Of a stretch of DNA of 64,000 nucleotides, positions 11,881 to 24,780 are shown piece by piece. Within the stretch, counting starts at the first letter, position 1; each line of letters begins with the position of its first letter. The position numbers were made by a program, and so were the translations under genes. Below the pieces are notes generated by a model that saw only the letters and a program-made list of their open reading frames with translations, ran no database searches and had not been told where the DNA came from. The stretch is from Serilophus lunatus. Lineage: Eukaryota; Chordata; Aves; Passeriformes; Eurylaimidae. Location of the stretch: contig VXBA01003383.1 in assembly GCA_013399895.1 (NCBI GenBank), forward strand, positions 945,272-1,009,271, written 5' to 3'.

Positions 11881-13850
11881 CTCACACCAAACCATCCTAA
11901 AACTTGCTTTCCTCAAAAAAGCAGCATTCTCAGGAAATTGAAAGCATGTGAAAAGAAGACCTCTGAGACACTTTCTGTAAAGATTATTCTTTGCAGACAC
12001 ATTTGGCAGCCGTTTCTGCTCGATCTCCTAATGCTATTGAGTATAACTACGTTAAGTCAATAAGCAAAGCCACTCAAAGGGTTGTTTTTTTCTGAGGCAT
12101 TCTAGGCCAAGAGAGGAAGTACTGCGATAGGGAAGTTTTCAGAAGTAGGAGTTGTGCCTGCCTCGCTTCTAATTGTAGTGAAACTGTCAACCTCTGCATT
12201 GTGTTTCAAGACTTTACTCTTCAAAATCATTCCCTCAGTGCTTTGAATTGCTACACTTTTAAACTAACTACTACTAAAAGTGCTGTTTAAGAAATGACAT
12301 CTTCAACCACATTTAACTTTGAGAATAAATTTAAATTTGCAAAATCTCATTGGGTCCCTGCAAAAGTGCACATTTTTTTTAATGTACTTGACAGCCAAAC
12401 TCTTGGAAAGTATGTGTGCAGAAATTTAGTTTAAATTACTTCATACTAAGATATTTAAAAGAAAATGTGGGGTTTGCTGCAAGTTATAAATAATTATGTT
12501 CTTTTTACCTTAGATAAAAAAAACCCCAACGTTCAAGTAGCAAAGAGCATCAATACCAATTAATAACCTTACAACCTAAAATCCTACCTACGAGCAGGCA
12601 TGTATTAATCATATTTCAAAACGAGCTCCAAATGCATGTGGCTGAAAAAAACTGAACTCGGCTAATTTGCCTTCTCCCTTGTAAACTGCCAAAAGAGAAA
12701 GTGGGTCCACATACTACGGTGAGAATTACGGGCACTCATTGCCTGTGGAAAGACATTCTCTGCCCCTGAGCACTAAACTCTGGCAATCACTCCATCAATA
12801 CCAGAATGGTAAATTCATAGATAAGCCAATGTGCTAAATAAATTTCCCTTCAGTGCCCAAGGAAATCCAGTCAACTAAGGAGACAGACACCTGCCAAATT
12901 GCAGGGAGCTGAATGAAAGAGCCTTGCACTTTCCAAACATCCCTGCACACATTTGAATTTCAGGGTAATTAGGAGGCCATGCACCTTTCCTGCTGTCATG
13001 AAACAAAGAATATTTACATTGCTTCAGCTTTAATCAATTTAAAATATGGAAGTTCACTTCGGTTAAGGGAGGTTCAGTAATACTCAGGTATATTTGCACT
13101 TTGTTGTTCAGTGTGGTAAAACCAATTCAGGGTAAAGGTTTACTGCGAAATACTTGAGAAGATAGAGAATAGGCAATTAAGCAGCTCAGAACATGCAGGT
13201 TCAGAGTCAGCTCAGCCAGAAGCTATTTTCTATGTAGTGTGACAATGCCTAGCAAAATGAAGCCCAAAGAATTACTCCAGTTCCTGAGTAATACTTCCAC
13301 CAAGCAGAAAATTATACTGTACCTTGTGGTGGTGAACAACTTTGAAGTATTATCTCGAGGTCTGCCAAAGCTCGAGGTGCTCCAGATGCCAGGTTTCAAT
13401 TTAAGCTAATCTATTTTTCATATCCTTCTCCCAGACTCTCATCTCCCCTGTTCAAAGGAGGACAGCACATTAAACCCTGAGAAAAAGCTCCTACCATTGC
13501 TCGCAACTGACTCCCTTCCATAGCATTTGGAGATAGCATTAATCACCTTGCAAGGAAGTTCCACCCTACTCTTTGCTCAGTGTATGATGGGTGCTTGGCT
13601 GGCCAAGCTGAAGTGCTACAAACAAGCTCCCACTTAAGCACTGGTTATTTCTGCATTTGGGGAGCAGGGTTATGTGACTTTCCCTCTGCACTCTGCTCAT
13701 CACCATTTCTCCATGCATCGATAAGATTCCTACTCATCTCTTCCCAGACCAACAAAAAAGAAGCCTTAAGCAGACGTGAGCAATGCTGACAAAGAGCCTT
13801 CTACTCCAAACTCCAGCACCAGCTTGGACAAGAAGTGAGGAAGCGCAGCC

Positions 13851-14086
13851 ATGTCACATGGGAAACAGCTGAGCTATTGCAAACACTCAGCAACCCTTTT
13901 GACTAACCAGAAAGTGCCCAATCCAATTCAAGTTTCCAAGTGGAAAGGCTGCCCTCCATGCACCATGCAGATTCCAGCAAAGTTAGATCACCTTCTCAAA
14001 TATCCCTTGTCTGCCATGGCAGTCCAGCAAACATTGCTGCCTAATCATTCCTATACTATACAAATCCCTTCCTGGCTTGGCACAAG
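13851..14086 (+). other. Unverified ATG open frame ending at a splice-donor consensus
   Basis: An ATG with G at -3 (gcagccATGt) opens a 79-codon frame. The frame reaches AAG|GTGAGTAC, a near-consensus vertebrate 5' splice site, at 14,086/14,087, and stops just beyond it. This arrangement is what a first coding exon would look like. The translated product (begins MSHGKQLSYC, ends IPSWLGTR) resembles no family I know and has no evident domain. A large window will contain such combinations by chance, so this is a weak candidate only. Confidence 0.12.
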
Positions 14087-17000
14087 GTGAGTACAAAGTT
14101 TTTCCTAACCATACATTTATATTAATTCCCCCTGCCACATCATGTGAATCATCCTCGTTTCCAAGCATCAAAGAGTTAATGGAAGAAAGAACCACCCTAG
14201 CATGTGCTTCATGCAAGGGTAAGTGGACTGGCCATCTACCAAAGCAGATTGTTAAAAACTGCATGGAGCTCCTGACTTTTTTCCCTTGTCTGCAATAAAT
14301 GTTAAGGATTCAATGGGACATACGTGTAAACCTAGACCAGTCTGCTGATAAAGCAAAGTCTTTGTACTTGCACAACTGCTATCAACTGTACTACAAAATA
14401 CTTAAATTTCTTGAATTCTACTACATTCAAAAGCTGACCTGCAGTCTGCCCGAGGCAGCCAATGTGAACTGCACACTCAGCAGAACTGCACATTAAAGAC
14501 AGAAGGGAAACAGATTATGCAATAATACAAAATCAGACTGCTAGGAAAGTAAATCATTTGTGCAACTGCTAAATACTCAGAGTGTTTTGGGCACAGTTTA
14601 CCACCCCAGATTAGAACATGTCTATTTTATTTATTTTCTGAAAAGCCATACTAGGTAACAGATTCATGTTATTTGCCCTTTTCATCACAGGCATAAACAA
14701 AACTAGTCTCTTCAGGACTCTGTCATACTCCACTATAAAACTTTTCTTTTGAATTAATTGAGGCTACTCTGCTATTTGAGGATTTTTACCTTCCCATAAT
14801 TGCATTAAGAGCTTGGAGCAGAGTATACGTGCATATGCACATCATTTCTTTCCAAAATCCCTCAGCAAACTTCAGCTGTAGATCTTTATGATCAGCATTT
14901 ACACCACTTCTCATTTCTTCAAGTAACTGAATTCTGATACAGTATTTGAACTCTAAGTTATTTATACTCCTACTTTACGTGCATACCTGTCAGACGTGGA
15001 TAGTGTTTCAGCAGAGGTCTCTTGGTTAACTATTACCAAATAGTTTTTCCATTGCCAACCAGGTATAAACTGGCAGGATCTAGTTAAGAGGACTCTACCT
15101 ACAGAAAGTTTCATTTTGAATGGCATAAATGACCTTGGGCCACCTTATTTACATGTTGGCTCATGCTCTGCTCTGCTGTGACCTCTCCTGAGGAAGACAA
15201 CTTCAGGGATTCACCTGTCCCAAACCCACTTGTCTCCTGCTTTAAACTCCCTCCCATTTCAAGTCTACTGTAACTGACCTTTAAGTATGAAATCCGCCCT
15301 GGGATGTGACTAATGACCTTTTCTACGGTTTGTATTAACATTATTGTTTACATAGCTATTATTAACATTATTAACAAGAGAAAAATACTTTAATTTACAA
15401 TGCTAGCAAATTCAGTTTTGACATCTATGATCAACAGAATAGTGCCTATGAATAAACATTTCCTCTTACATGCTGGGCTTGGAGACAAAAAACACAAAAT
15501 GTATTTCACAGTTGTCCCCACTGCTTCTATATCCAATACTGCAACTTCAAGTTTAGCAGACGTCTGCAATCACCTAGTCTGGTTTTAGTTATTCAGTATC
15601 TTTCCAGTTCATTAGTAGTTCAATTTAAAAAAAACCCAACCAACCAAACAAAAAACCCAAACAAGCTTATGATAAAAATTCATACTCAGATTTCAAAAAT
15701 CGAACACTGTTGCAAGGTGTACAATAGATCGTGCTCTGAGTACTTCATGAAAAACTATCAATCAACAATTTTGGGTGCTTTTGCTCAAGGTTGCTTAATT
15801 TTGCGATTCATGTGAAGGGCCATCTCTATCAACAAAACAAAAAAGACATTCTGCAACAAAAATGTGAAAACTGAAGACGGATCTTCAGGTTGAGAAGTAC
15901 AGTGATTTTGCACAGGAATTGCACACACCCCATCTACTGGCTTTGTGGAAGACTGAGAATTGTAACAGCAGCAGATAAGTTTACCTAGCATTGGAGTTAT
16001 CTACTGAGTAGTGCCTGTGAGGTTAGTGCTTGATGAAGACACAAGAGATAACCACCTATCCCAGGTGAGCCACAAAACAATCCGGAACTGACAAAACTGT
16101 TCAGAGCCTACAATGGTAGAAATACAGGTCATAGGCCAAAAAAAGGAAACTCAAATCATCATAGATCTTGCAGGTTGCAACTGAAATCTAACAGAAGAAT
16201 CAGAGAAAGTACTGCAGCTGACAGAGGTGTTGAGTGTGCTGAATGCCTGCCGTGAGGCCTGCTTTGCTGCCCTTAGAGCAGAGGCAGGGGTGACGTCCAG
16301 CAGACCAGACAAAGGTAGCAAACATGCACCCACAGCAGAGACTTCAGCCAGTGTTGCTGTTGTGCCAGCACTGCAGCACTCAGGGAACATAGCCACTTTA
16401 ATTTTTAATTCAAGAAGGTTGCATGCTACATCATTAGAAGAATGCACAACAGACTTCAGTCAGAATGGGAACTCAAGTTCCACTCCATCAGTCAGGATGT
16501 TTGTTCACGGCAAATCAAAGGATCTGCTCAGCTCTGCTCAAAGCTTCCCAAAGCCAATGTAATCGACCACTCCTCTAGTAGTCTGCAATACTTTTACAGC
16601 AGATGACAAAAGCACTGAGATTAAATCCAGCACTAACAGCAGCCGAGAACATTGATAGTTTTGCCATTGGAATGTCAAATAGTGACACTTCTTTTCCAAC
16701 AAATTAGTAATGTTAATGTACCCCTACTTCCATGCCAGTGGTAACAGCCAGAGTTTTGCCTGTTCGTTTCTAACTGCATAGTTGCAGACAAAGGATCACA
16801 GAAGTGGCCAGCAACAATAGGTAGGCTGAAATAGTTGGTGGCCCATGATACGGATTAGGGGGTTCTCAATGCCCTTTCACTTTTCATCCTGGATTTCAAA
16901 TGAGTCTCCTTAGAAAGCTTTTGGTACTAACACGCCAGTGCTTTGTCACACAGATGCATAACAGATACCATTCCTAGCAAAAGCCAAAATCACAGCAATT

Positions 17001-18322
17001 TTATTTGCATATAGGGTCAGAGATGCTTTGAAAACAGATTTTTCAGTTATCTATGATATTTGGAGGAACTTACTGCTGCAGAAAGAAAATAATGTTTTTC
17101 CTGCATTTGCTACTATCCTCATCATGGACCAAAGCCTGTTCTTGCATTCAGCGTGACTTCAGCACAGTGGCCTGGGGTCAGAGTGATGTAATGCATTAAA
17201 TGCCCAGTTGTCAAACAACAGCTCAAACTTCATTTTAAAATGCTATCTTCACTCACAGCATTTTAAACCGACCACTTGATAAGAGGCTACTGTCGCTGCT
17301 GACCCCTCCATTTTCTGTGCCAAAGTTGTGCAGGTATAATACTGGTTTAAGATGTACACCAGCCAAAGGGAGCACAGTGATGTGAAACCGGTATTTGTGT
17401 TTTGTCAGTACCAGCAAAGGTGTGTCTGCACAAAGCTGTGAAAACTGTCAGCAGCAAAAAGCAATTTAGATCTTCACTTTTTTGTGCGCCAGGCAATCTT
17501 AAAGAGCTGCAGATCTCTCTCTTCTAAGCACTAATATCCTAGTAACTTCAGCTATATAAACTCCCCAACTTAAAATAGCATATTCATCAATTTCTAGGAA
17601 TATACCACAGTTTGGATGACACATGATTCCAGTGTTCAGTTTCTTCTGGACCTGAAGGCACCCCAGAGGTCTTAAAATTCAGCCTTTTTTCAGCTCCAAC
17701 TGGACCTGGACCAAGTGTTCACTGCTGGCACCAGACCCACTGCAGTGCCAGAGCATTTTAGAAACTAAGCCAATAGCTGGGGAGATGTTTTTAGGAACTC
17801 TTTGCAGAAGGCACCTCTGCCAACAAGGTTCAATGAGGTTTCTGCTGGTGACTTGAGAAGACATATTGAATGTCAACTGGTATGTTTATCTTCTTTAAAC
17901 ACTGAACTTCCTCTCAAACAACATCTAATAGGGCAGATTACTGTTTTAATACTAATGGAAACTGTTCAAAAGACTCTGGATTACTTGGCTGGCTAAAAAC
18001 CTTTTCCCGCTTCAGTTTCCATGTAAAATACATAAAAACAGTATTCCTGTGAATGGAGAGCCTATGAACTGACCATTGAAGGAGATGAGGAAAACTACAC
18101 TTTAAACTAGGTTATGGATAAAAACGCCAGAAACCTCCCAGACCAACTTAAGGACCTTCTCCACAAATTTTTACAAGAGCTACTTAGGAAAATAAAACCT
18201 AGAGAACCATGTTATATAAGAATGTTTGAAAATTCTATTCCGTCGCTACAAAAGGCAGTTTCTTCTCAATTGCCATCATGGTTCATTTGTTTAGGAACAA
18301 AAGTGGCTGGCAAACTAGTATT

Positions 18323-18337
18323 AAAAAAAAAAAAAAA
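18323..18337. repeat. A15 homopolymer
   Basis: Fifteen consecutive A, read directly. No retroposon body is recognised upstream. Confidence 0.9.
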
Positions 18338-19194
18338 GGAATAATTAAATACTGGCATTTTGAGCACTGTCTCTAGGTGAAGATAAACAGCAATAGTCAA
18401 ATGACACCTGGCCAGCTCTCTCTCCATGCTTATTTGAAGGGACAAGGGCTGGGAACTACCTGGATCAAGACCACCAATCCATTTAAATAAATACTTTCAT
18501 GACTTTCAGGCAGAACAAATATTTCTTTTTGTCTGTACACTTTTTAGAAAATGTGAACAGTAACTACAGAGCAGATGCCTTTTAACCAAGCCAACAACAA
18601 TTACTGCTATGTCTAAGAATCAACAAAAAAACCCACCAGTGTATTCCAAAGGCATTTGCTCACAAAGCAAACTCACTCCACGCAAGCCCAAGCACAGAAA
18701 CGTGATAGTATCTTATGATTTATGTTCTCTCAGCAGGTTGTGCTGGGTCCTCCAGATTCCAGGCTTGCCTTTGAAAGCAATTAAGTTTCTAGCACTTCTG
18801 GGAGTGACAAAAGCTCTCACTATGAAAACCTGCAGGCTGCACTCACGCTGAGTCGGCAGCTTGGCAGACTGAAACAACGGCACCGAGAGAGGTGTGAACT
18901 TCCCCCACTTAACTCATCTGGGAGCATTAGTATGTGAAGGGCCATCTCTAAACTTTGAAGCTATTTCCAAATTATGTTTTTGCCCAGTACCCAAACAGCC
19001 AGCTGCTACTGTGATTTGGAGAACATTTCCAAAGCCCCTCTCAGCCTGGAAAAAAAAGGATCCCTTTTCTCACCAGCCTGCACACAGGAAATTCTACAAG
19101 TTCAGCTAATGTGAACTATTCTAATTGCTCACCAAGACAGAGTACCCTTACTTACATAACAGCATGTCCAGAAACCATGACGAAACCTGGGTCC

Positions 19195-19255
19195 TGCTGT
19201 GCTATGCACTGTACAAACACTTGCTCCATGGAGTTTACAACTTGCACAGAGTAAA
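19195..19255 (+). repeat. Ancient amniote interspersed repeat fragment (same type as 7,465)
   Basis: GCTGTGCTATGCACTGTACA followed by AACACTTGCTCCATGGAG and TTTACAACTTGC closely follows the generic pattern 'ctgtgctaggcactgtacaaacac...tgccctggagagcttacaatct'. The 20-base start is the clearest match of this type in the window. The family is not resolved; MIR, L2 or L3-like relatives are possible. Confidence 0.6.
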
Positions 19256-19536
19256 CTGTACCTAAAGGAAGACAAGGGCAAGAAGCATATGTAGAGAAGT
19301 AAGCAACAGGCATTTTACACAACTAGTGTGTGAATTCTGCTTCTGAATTATTATAGTACAGGAATGATGCCTGATCGAAAAGTGCATCTGTGATACGTCC
19401 CTGGCTGAATAAAACAAACAGAGAAGCAGCAAAATCAAACTACCAAACACCCTAGCCCCAGCAACAAAAGCCCTAACATTGTTCAAACAACAGACTGCAT
19501 GGACAAGGTAAAACATCTTTTACCTCCTGTAGGGGG

Positions 19537-19550
19537 AAAAAAAAAAAAAA
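19537..19550. repeat. A14 homopolymer
   Basis: Fourteen consecutive A after a G5 run, read directly. Confidence 0.9.
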
Positions 19551-19719
19551 GACATCTTCTACTCATAATACAGAGAGAAATGATCTTGTGAAGGCAGAGC
19601 AGGAGTGACAAGACGGTCTGACAAAAGAGGCAGTTGGGTGCACGGAAGGGTGTATGCCAACAAGCAGCCCCAAGTAAGAGCACATGGGCAGGGTGGTGAG
19701 CCTTCTCATTTACCACAAG

Positions 19720-19732
19720 CCCCCCCCCCCNC
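19720..19732. other. C homopolymer with one ambiguous base
   Basis: Eleven C are followed by N at 19,731 and another C. It is the only undetermined base in the window. It most likely marks unresolved homopolymer length rather than biology. Confidence 0.95.
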
Positions 19733-20797
19733 TAAGAACATGGCCAAGGGGAGTTACTAAAGGCTTGCTCTTACACATGGACATGGAGCTCTGTCATTTA
19801 CTCTGTGGCAAACAAACTTGCCAAGACCAACGTTTTTTTCACAACAACTTATTTTTGTACCTTAAACTCTGTGTGTTTGGTTTTCAGGGGCTGTTGAATC
19901 CTCATTAACTTCAAATTAAATCAGCTGGAGTGATGCATACTCAGCACCCGATATATATATTTGTAATTTTGTTTTTTCTTATCAGTGTGTCCATTTCCTC
20001 TGTTAATAAGATACCCAATTCCTTGAATAGTGTGCAAGTAAATTAATTTCAAATAGTGTAATTTTCAAAACTATTTAAGCCTAGTTAAGAGTTAATCAGT
20101 TCTGTTTTCTTGCTGACAACATCTGTGGTTTCATAGCTGGGTTTTTTTTTTACCTCTCGCTTACCTGTTACAACGCAAGGAGTTACAAATACAGGGAAAT
20201 GATTTATCAAAGAGATAAAAAATGACCAACTATGATTTCCGATCAGATTTAGAAGAACATTTCCCCTCTCACCTCCTTCACTTAAAGATAAAATCATTTT
20301 TAAGAACCAGAGGTAAGCACTTTTGGAGACAGAAATGTGCTTAAAGAACATAATGGCAAAAGCATAGGATGCTTTACTGTCCTTTAAGCCCTCTTTAAAA
20401 GTGTTTAACATCTTTGGACAGAAAGTACTGAGCAAGTGTGAACTTGGTCACAAATAGTTCATTACACATACAAACACATACAGACATGTCAAAAATGTTA
20501 AGCCAAGAACTGAAAGGCAAGGAAATACCAGAAATATGGCCAACTGCACAACATTTCATCTTCGTTCTTAATTTTGTGATCACACACAGGGTTTTTTCCC
20601 ACTGGAAATGGTGCCATTCATGGTATAGTAGAGCTGGTATTACTGAATAAGCAATACTCAGTAGTCTGCTTCATTCTCACTATTAAAAATGGCCCTAAAC
20701 ACTATGCTTTAAAGACAGAACAACTATTTCCTTACAGGTTATTTTCTGGCTGGCACCATATTACCTAACTGCCTGATTTCCTAAAATTAGCACATGT

Positions 20798-20890
20798 TCA
20801 CAACGCCCCTGTGAGAAGGTTTTTTTTCCCCATTGCAGAGACAGAACTGAGACTCAGAGAGACTGAGGCTGTGGACAAAGGTCCCTTCCA
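20798..20890 (-). repeat. MIR-type ancient SINE relic
   Basis: The + strand reads CACAACGCCCCTGTGAGAAGG, then CCCCATTGCAGAGACAGAAC, then TGAGACTCAGAGAGACTGAG. These match in order the MIR complement landmarks 'cacaacaaccctgtgaggtagg', 'ccccattttacagatgagg' and 'aaactgaggcacagagaggtt'. The following GGACAAAGGTC fits 'gcccaaggtc'. Orientation and identity are fairly secure; the ends are approximate. Confidence 0.7.
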
Positions 20891-20899
20891 AACCCAGCT

Positions 20900-23040
20900 A
20901 CGCAGCTTGATGAGGTTTTCCTCCCACACATGTGCTCAGCACCAGCTGCCCCTCTTCCTGTGCTGACTGTCTCCCTTCAGAAGTGCTAGCAGTCTGGTGT
21001 AGAAGCGTTTTGTAATTCGTTATGGTGAAAATAAACTGGAGCAGCTACAAACTACTCTTTACACTCTTCTATGCTAACCCAGTTTTCCCTCCAACCAGCT
21101 GGGGAGCACTCACCAAAGAGGGTCCTTTCCAAGGGGAGGTGCAGTGAGCACATGGAAGCTTGTGCTGACACAGGCAGACACAAAAGAGGACATCTGCACA
21201 TAGCTGTGGGTCAAAGTCATTACCAGAGCTGAAACTTTTAAAGGCAGACAGATTTCTGCTATTTGAGGAACTGAGATAACTGCAAGCTATCAAGGATCTC
21301 ATGTGAACCAAAGCTGTAGCATTAAGACACCCAATCTGTATTCACAGATTCACGCTGACAGCACAGGGACAGCAAGATTAAGGTGTATGAACAGGTGGAA
21401 AGAGATGCACTCACACAAGGTATTACTGCCAGCAACACATTTGTTGAATCCTTGGTTGGAAACTTTCTTCACCAGTGAGCTGCTCGAACAAACTGTATGA
21501 ATGCTCCTTGTCCACTTCAAGTGTGAAGCTAGTCACTTTGAACAGACTTGCAGTTTAAGATAAGCTGTGTGTTTTCACACCAGAGTTTTTGCACTGATGC
21601 AGAGGGACAGCACCTGCATAATTCAGTCTGCTGTCTCAGCACAGCTGCAAGGCTGCATCAGGCATTTGGACTATAACAAACAACTGTAAGTGGAATGGTC
21701 TTGTATCTTTTCACCATACAGGACAAGCAGCAGCCAACTGCAGCCTAAAAATCACAAACTCCATAACAATCTCGTAACAGAGATTTCCCTTTCTCTTTTG
21801 TGACTTTAGTCCTGCTGCTTCCCTCCTCAGACTCTTTACACCAGTTTCCTCCTGGTTCTTCATCTTAATCCCAAACACATCACACACTCCACCCCTGATA
21901 GTCACACCAACTCTAAAGTGCTGTCCCCACACTTGGTGGTTGTAGCTGTATCTACCCTTGAATCTCTTGACTCAGACAGTTTCATGTTCCCCCCCACTTC
22001 TGAGCACATCCTGAATAGCTTGTGCTCTCTCTCCATCCCTTCCTTCTGCTCCACCCTGTCTGGGCAACCAACAGCTTTGCTGCAAACAAGGGAGGACAAT
22101 CTCCTTCCTTTGCCTCTTATATGCCTAGGACCACAGCACTCTTCAGGAGACAGACATAGAAGTATCAGAGCAAGTCCTTCAGCTTTAAAATACAGCATAC
22201 TCAGTGCTACTTAATGAGCTCCTGCTGTGTGGGTACAAAATGAGAGATGTCAGAGTTTATATATTGACTGATTATGGACTGATTATTTTCCCACAGATGA
22301 GAAGGCAAATCCCTAATACTGGGGCAACACTATAGCCAAATTTCAAATGTCCACCCCCAAATGTGAAGGTGCTACACAGCTACCGAATGAAACATCAGGC
22401 CTATTTCTAAAAAAAGGTACAAAAATGCAGGGGTTTGTATCTTGTTCTCAAGACAATCTGAATCATTCATGCTAAAATGTTTAAAAAAAGAAGAAAAATC
22501 AACACTAAACTGCCACTGTGTTTGGAGAAAAGTCACTTTAAAGGGTCATCCTGGAAAAATACTGAATGCTGTGCAATGCTGATTGTAGGCAGTTCAACCA
22601 GCTTCTTCTTCATTACTTGCTATTTCCTACCATTATTACTGAGAAATCTCTTCAAACAAATCCATGATGTAGAATAAAAATGAAAGATTATAGGCTCCAG
22701 TAATGTCTGGACATACCTCAACAGGAGAAATACAGATTATAATAAAGATGATGTCTATTAAGGAGGCAATAGATGGATAATGCAGAAGACATGTAAGTCT
22801 GTGGAGATTTTTTGATTCGGATATGCAAGAGACAGGAAATCCAGGTGTCACAGTCACAGCCTATTAACAAATATTAGGAGGAAATGTTGATTGGTTTCTA
22901 TAGACACAAACATTGATATTCACACTCAAATCAAGCAATTGTTCTCATGACTGCAAGTAAGGTCAAACTTTGATCGCTGTAGTTCAGCAGACACAGAAAG
23001 ATGTTGAGAAATTCTTGTTGATACATAACCTTCACCATCT
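20900..23040. other. Unique non-coding DNA
   Basis: No gene or repeat is recognised. A TATATA run lies just upstream at 19,951-19,959. Overlapping frames at 21,902-22,214 on opposite strands show no family resemblance. Confidence 0.55.
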
Positions 23041-23050
23041 AAGATTCAGA

Positions 23051-23209
23051 TGACTCAACTACAATAAAGCAAATAAAATTAAAGTAAACATTTAGTTCTT
23101 TTTCATAAAAATATGTAGCTTTTCAGCAGATGACTCAAATGTGAAAGTTCGTGGTCTTTGCTCCGGTAGCCGGGCAGGCTGGATTCTGATCCACTATGCA
23201 AATGACTCA
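23051..23209. promoter_or_regulatory. Cluster of three perfect AP-1 sites
   Basis: TGACTCA occurs at 23,051-23,057, 23,131-23,137 and 23,203-23,209. Each sits in the near-identical context (A/G)ATGACTCAA, and the first two share CAGATGACTCAA. Three identical heptamers in 160 bp is well above chance. Short CpG-containing DNA (CTCCGGTAGCCGGGC) lies between the second and third. An AP-1-responsive enhancer is a plausible inference. Nothing here shows which gene it would serve. Confidence 0.35.
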
Positions 23210-23228
23210 AGTGTTTTTCATATTCTAG

Positions 23229-23305
23229 GGTGCCAGTTGCACTCCTGAATCCTCTGCAAAGGGAACCACCACTGCTGCTGAGCCTCAAAAGAAAAGAGCA
23301 ACAGG
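23229..23305 (+). other. Exon-like segment, unverified
   Basis: The acceptor-like GTGTTTTTCATATTCTAG ends at 23,228, and a donor-like AGG|GTATGT begins at 23,306. These bracket 77 nt that are open in two + frames. One frame gives a short polar peptide rich in Ser, Thr, Ala and Lys. The opposite strand is also open from 23,288 down to 23,103, with its own pyrimidine-rich acceptor-like start (TTGCTCTTTTCTTTTGAG). I recognise neither product. Both-strand openness suggests base composition rather than true coding; a conserved element read as ORF is equally possible. Confidence 0.15.
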
Positions 23306-24780
23306 GTATGTAATGTTTTTTCCTCAGAGATGAGTACCACTCAGTTTTATAGCATGACAGAGATGAGTTGTAAAGTCACACTTTCGAAATAGAGGCAAAA
23401 GGTCTAACTTTCTAATTTTATTCAAAGAGAGGTAGGCAGGAAGATTCTCCCATGGAACATTCCAGACCTGTGCTTCGTAGAGCATCCTTTCAAGGCTAAT
23501 ACTAAACCTCTCAGATTTTAAGAAATATGTACAAGCAGAGGAAGTAAAAAGACCTGCAAAAACAGTTCCCACTTACATGAGATCTTTCCCTTTGTTGGAT
23601 GAGACCTTCCTAAACAGACAAACTTCACTTGCAGGCCTTGGTTCTTACTACTAACTCTCCTCCCCAAAACAAGAGGCTAAGCGTGTGTTGGCAGGAGTGA
23701 TTTAAAAAATAGAAGTCTTAAAGAACAGCAGGCAGCCAGCCTCCAAATGCAGGGGTGGAGTGAAACTACAAATGGGCTGATGTCTCAGGAGCACCACTGG
23801 AAACCAGGGAGCTGGGAACAGGCCTTCAAAGGGTCTTAAAGCACTGCTGAGACTTTCTGAAAGCCTCGTAAGATAAAAGTCAGGAATCTAAGCCTCATCA
23901 TACTGTATGACACAAACTTTGTCTCGTTCAGGTGCCTAAAACCATCACAAAATCTGCATATTTCTAGCAATAAATATAGAAACACTTGACTTTTACTGTC
24001 CATAACAGACTACATCTACAGTGGGAGAATGTGAAGCATTACTGCCATATCTTTGTAATCATAGTGAAAGCTATAGTATAAGGAAAGCTTGTGTATTTTT
24101 TTATCCCACATAGACAGAGTGCCAAGTTGCTGACTACTGTATGAAGTTGGATTTTTTGCTTCTCACCTGTCTGAATCAAACAAACAAGCTCTACAAACAT
24201 TATTGTCTTCTGCACTCACCTCATACATAGGTCTATTATGTGGACCAAGTTGAACCTTTTTCCACAGTACAAGTAAATGTATGTGGGAAGAACCAAAATG
24301 CATGTAGAACAGATTATCAGGCTCTCATGGCAACCTAAAGAGTTTAGCAAAACCAAAGAAGCAGGAAAGAAATTTGAAACCCTCCTGCAAATTGAGATTA
24401 GATAAAATGAAACTAAGCCAAGAGTATTCTATCCTGCTCTGGTGAGTGGTCTGGCTGGAGAGCTCCATTCCTCCATCTGATAAATGTATCTTGACTAGTG
24501 AAAGAGTAACACAGTACAAGGGAATGTAGCTGCAACCTGATGTTAGTACTAGGCTGAGCAATGGGTTCAGTAAAATCCTCCCGCTTCCAATCAGAAGTGC
24601 AGCAAGAAAAGGGCAAACCAAGTCCAAATATATGTTTATTTTCAGAAAAAGAGTAAATGCTCAGATCACAAGACAAGATATAGATATGTATGGCCTGACT
24701 TTTATTTTATAGGGCATACACAAGTCAATTCTGATTCACATAAGATTTGGATATCCAACCTAATAACACATCAGGTGTCA

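Larger units (their letters stand above)
9940..18320. other. Unique non-coding DNA
   Basis: No gene is recognised. Contents noted separately are an E-box next to a TATA-like string near 10,478-10,490, an A-rich tract at 11,838-11,880, an ATG frame ending at a splice donor (13,851-14,086), and overlapping antisense frames at 16,151-16,562. An AAC-rich patch lies at 15,626-15,663. The rest shows no repeat or coding signal that I can identify. Confidence 0.55.

Noticed and set aside
13199..13250. Possible MIR head (CAGGTTCAGAGTCAGCTCAG)
   Set aside because: The match is limited to a B-box-like string; spacing and downstream landmarks do not fit.
16151..16562. Overlapping 98- and 111-codon frames, considered as a decayed processed gene copy
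   Set aside because: I could not match either translation or its flanks to a known protein. There is no poly-A tail or intron-less gene signature.
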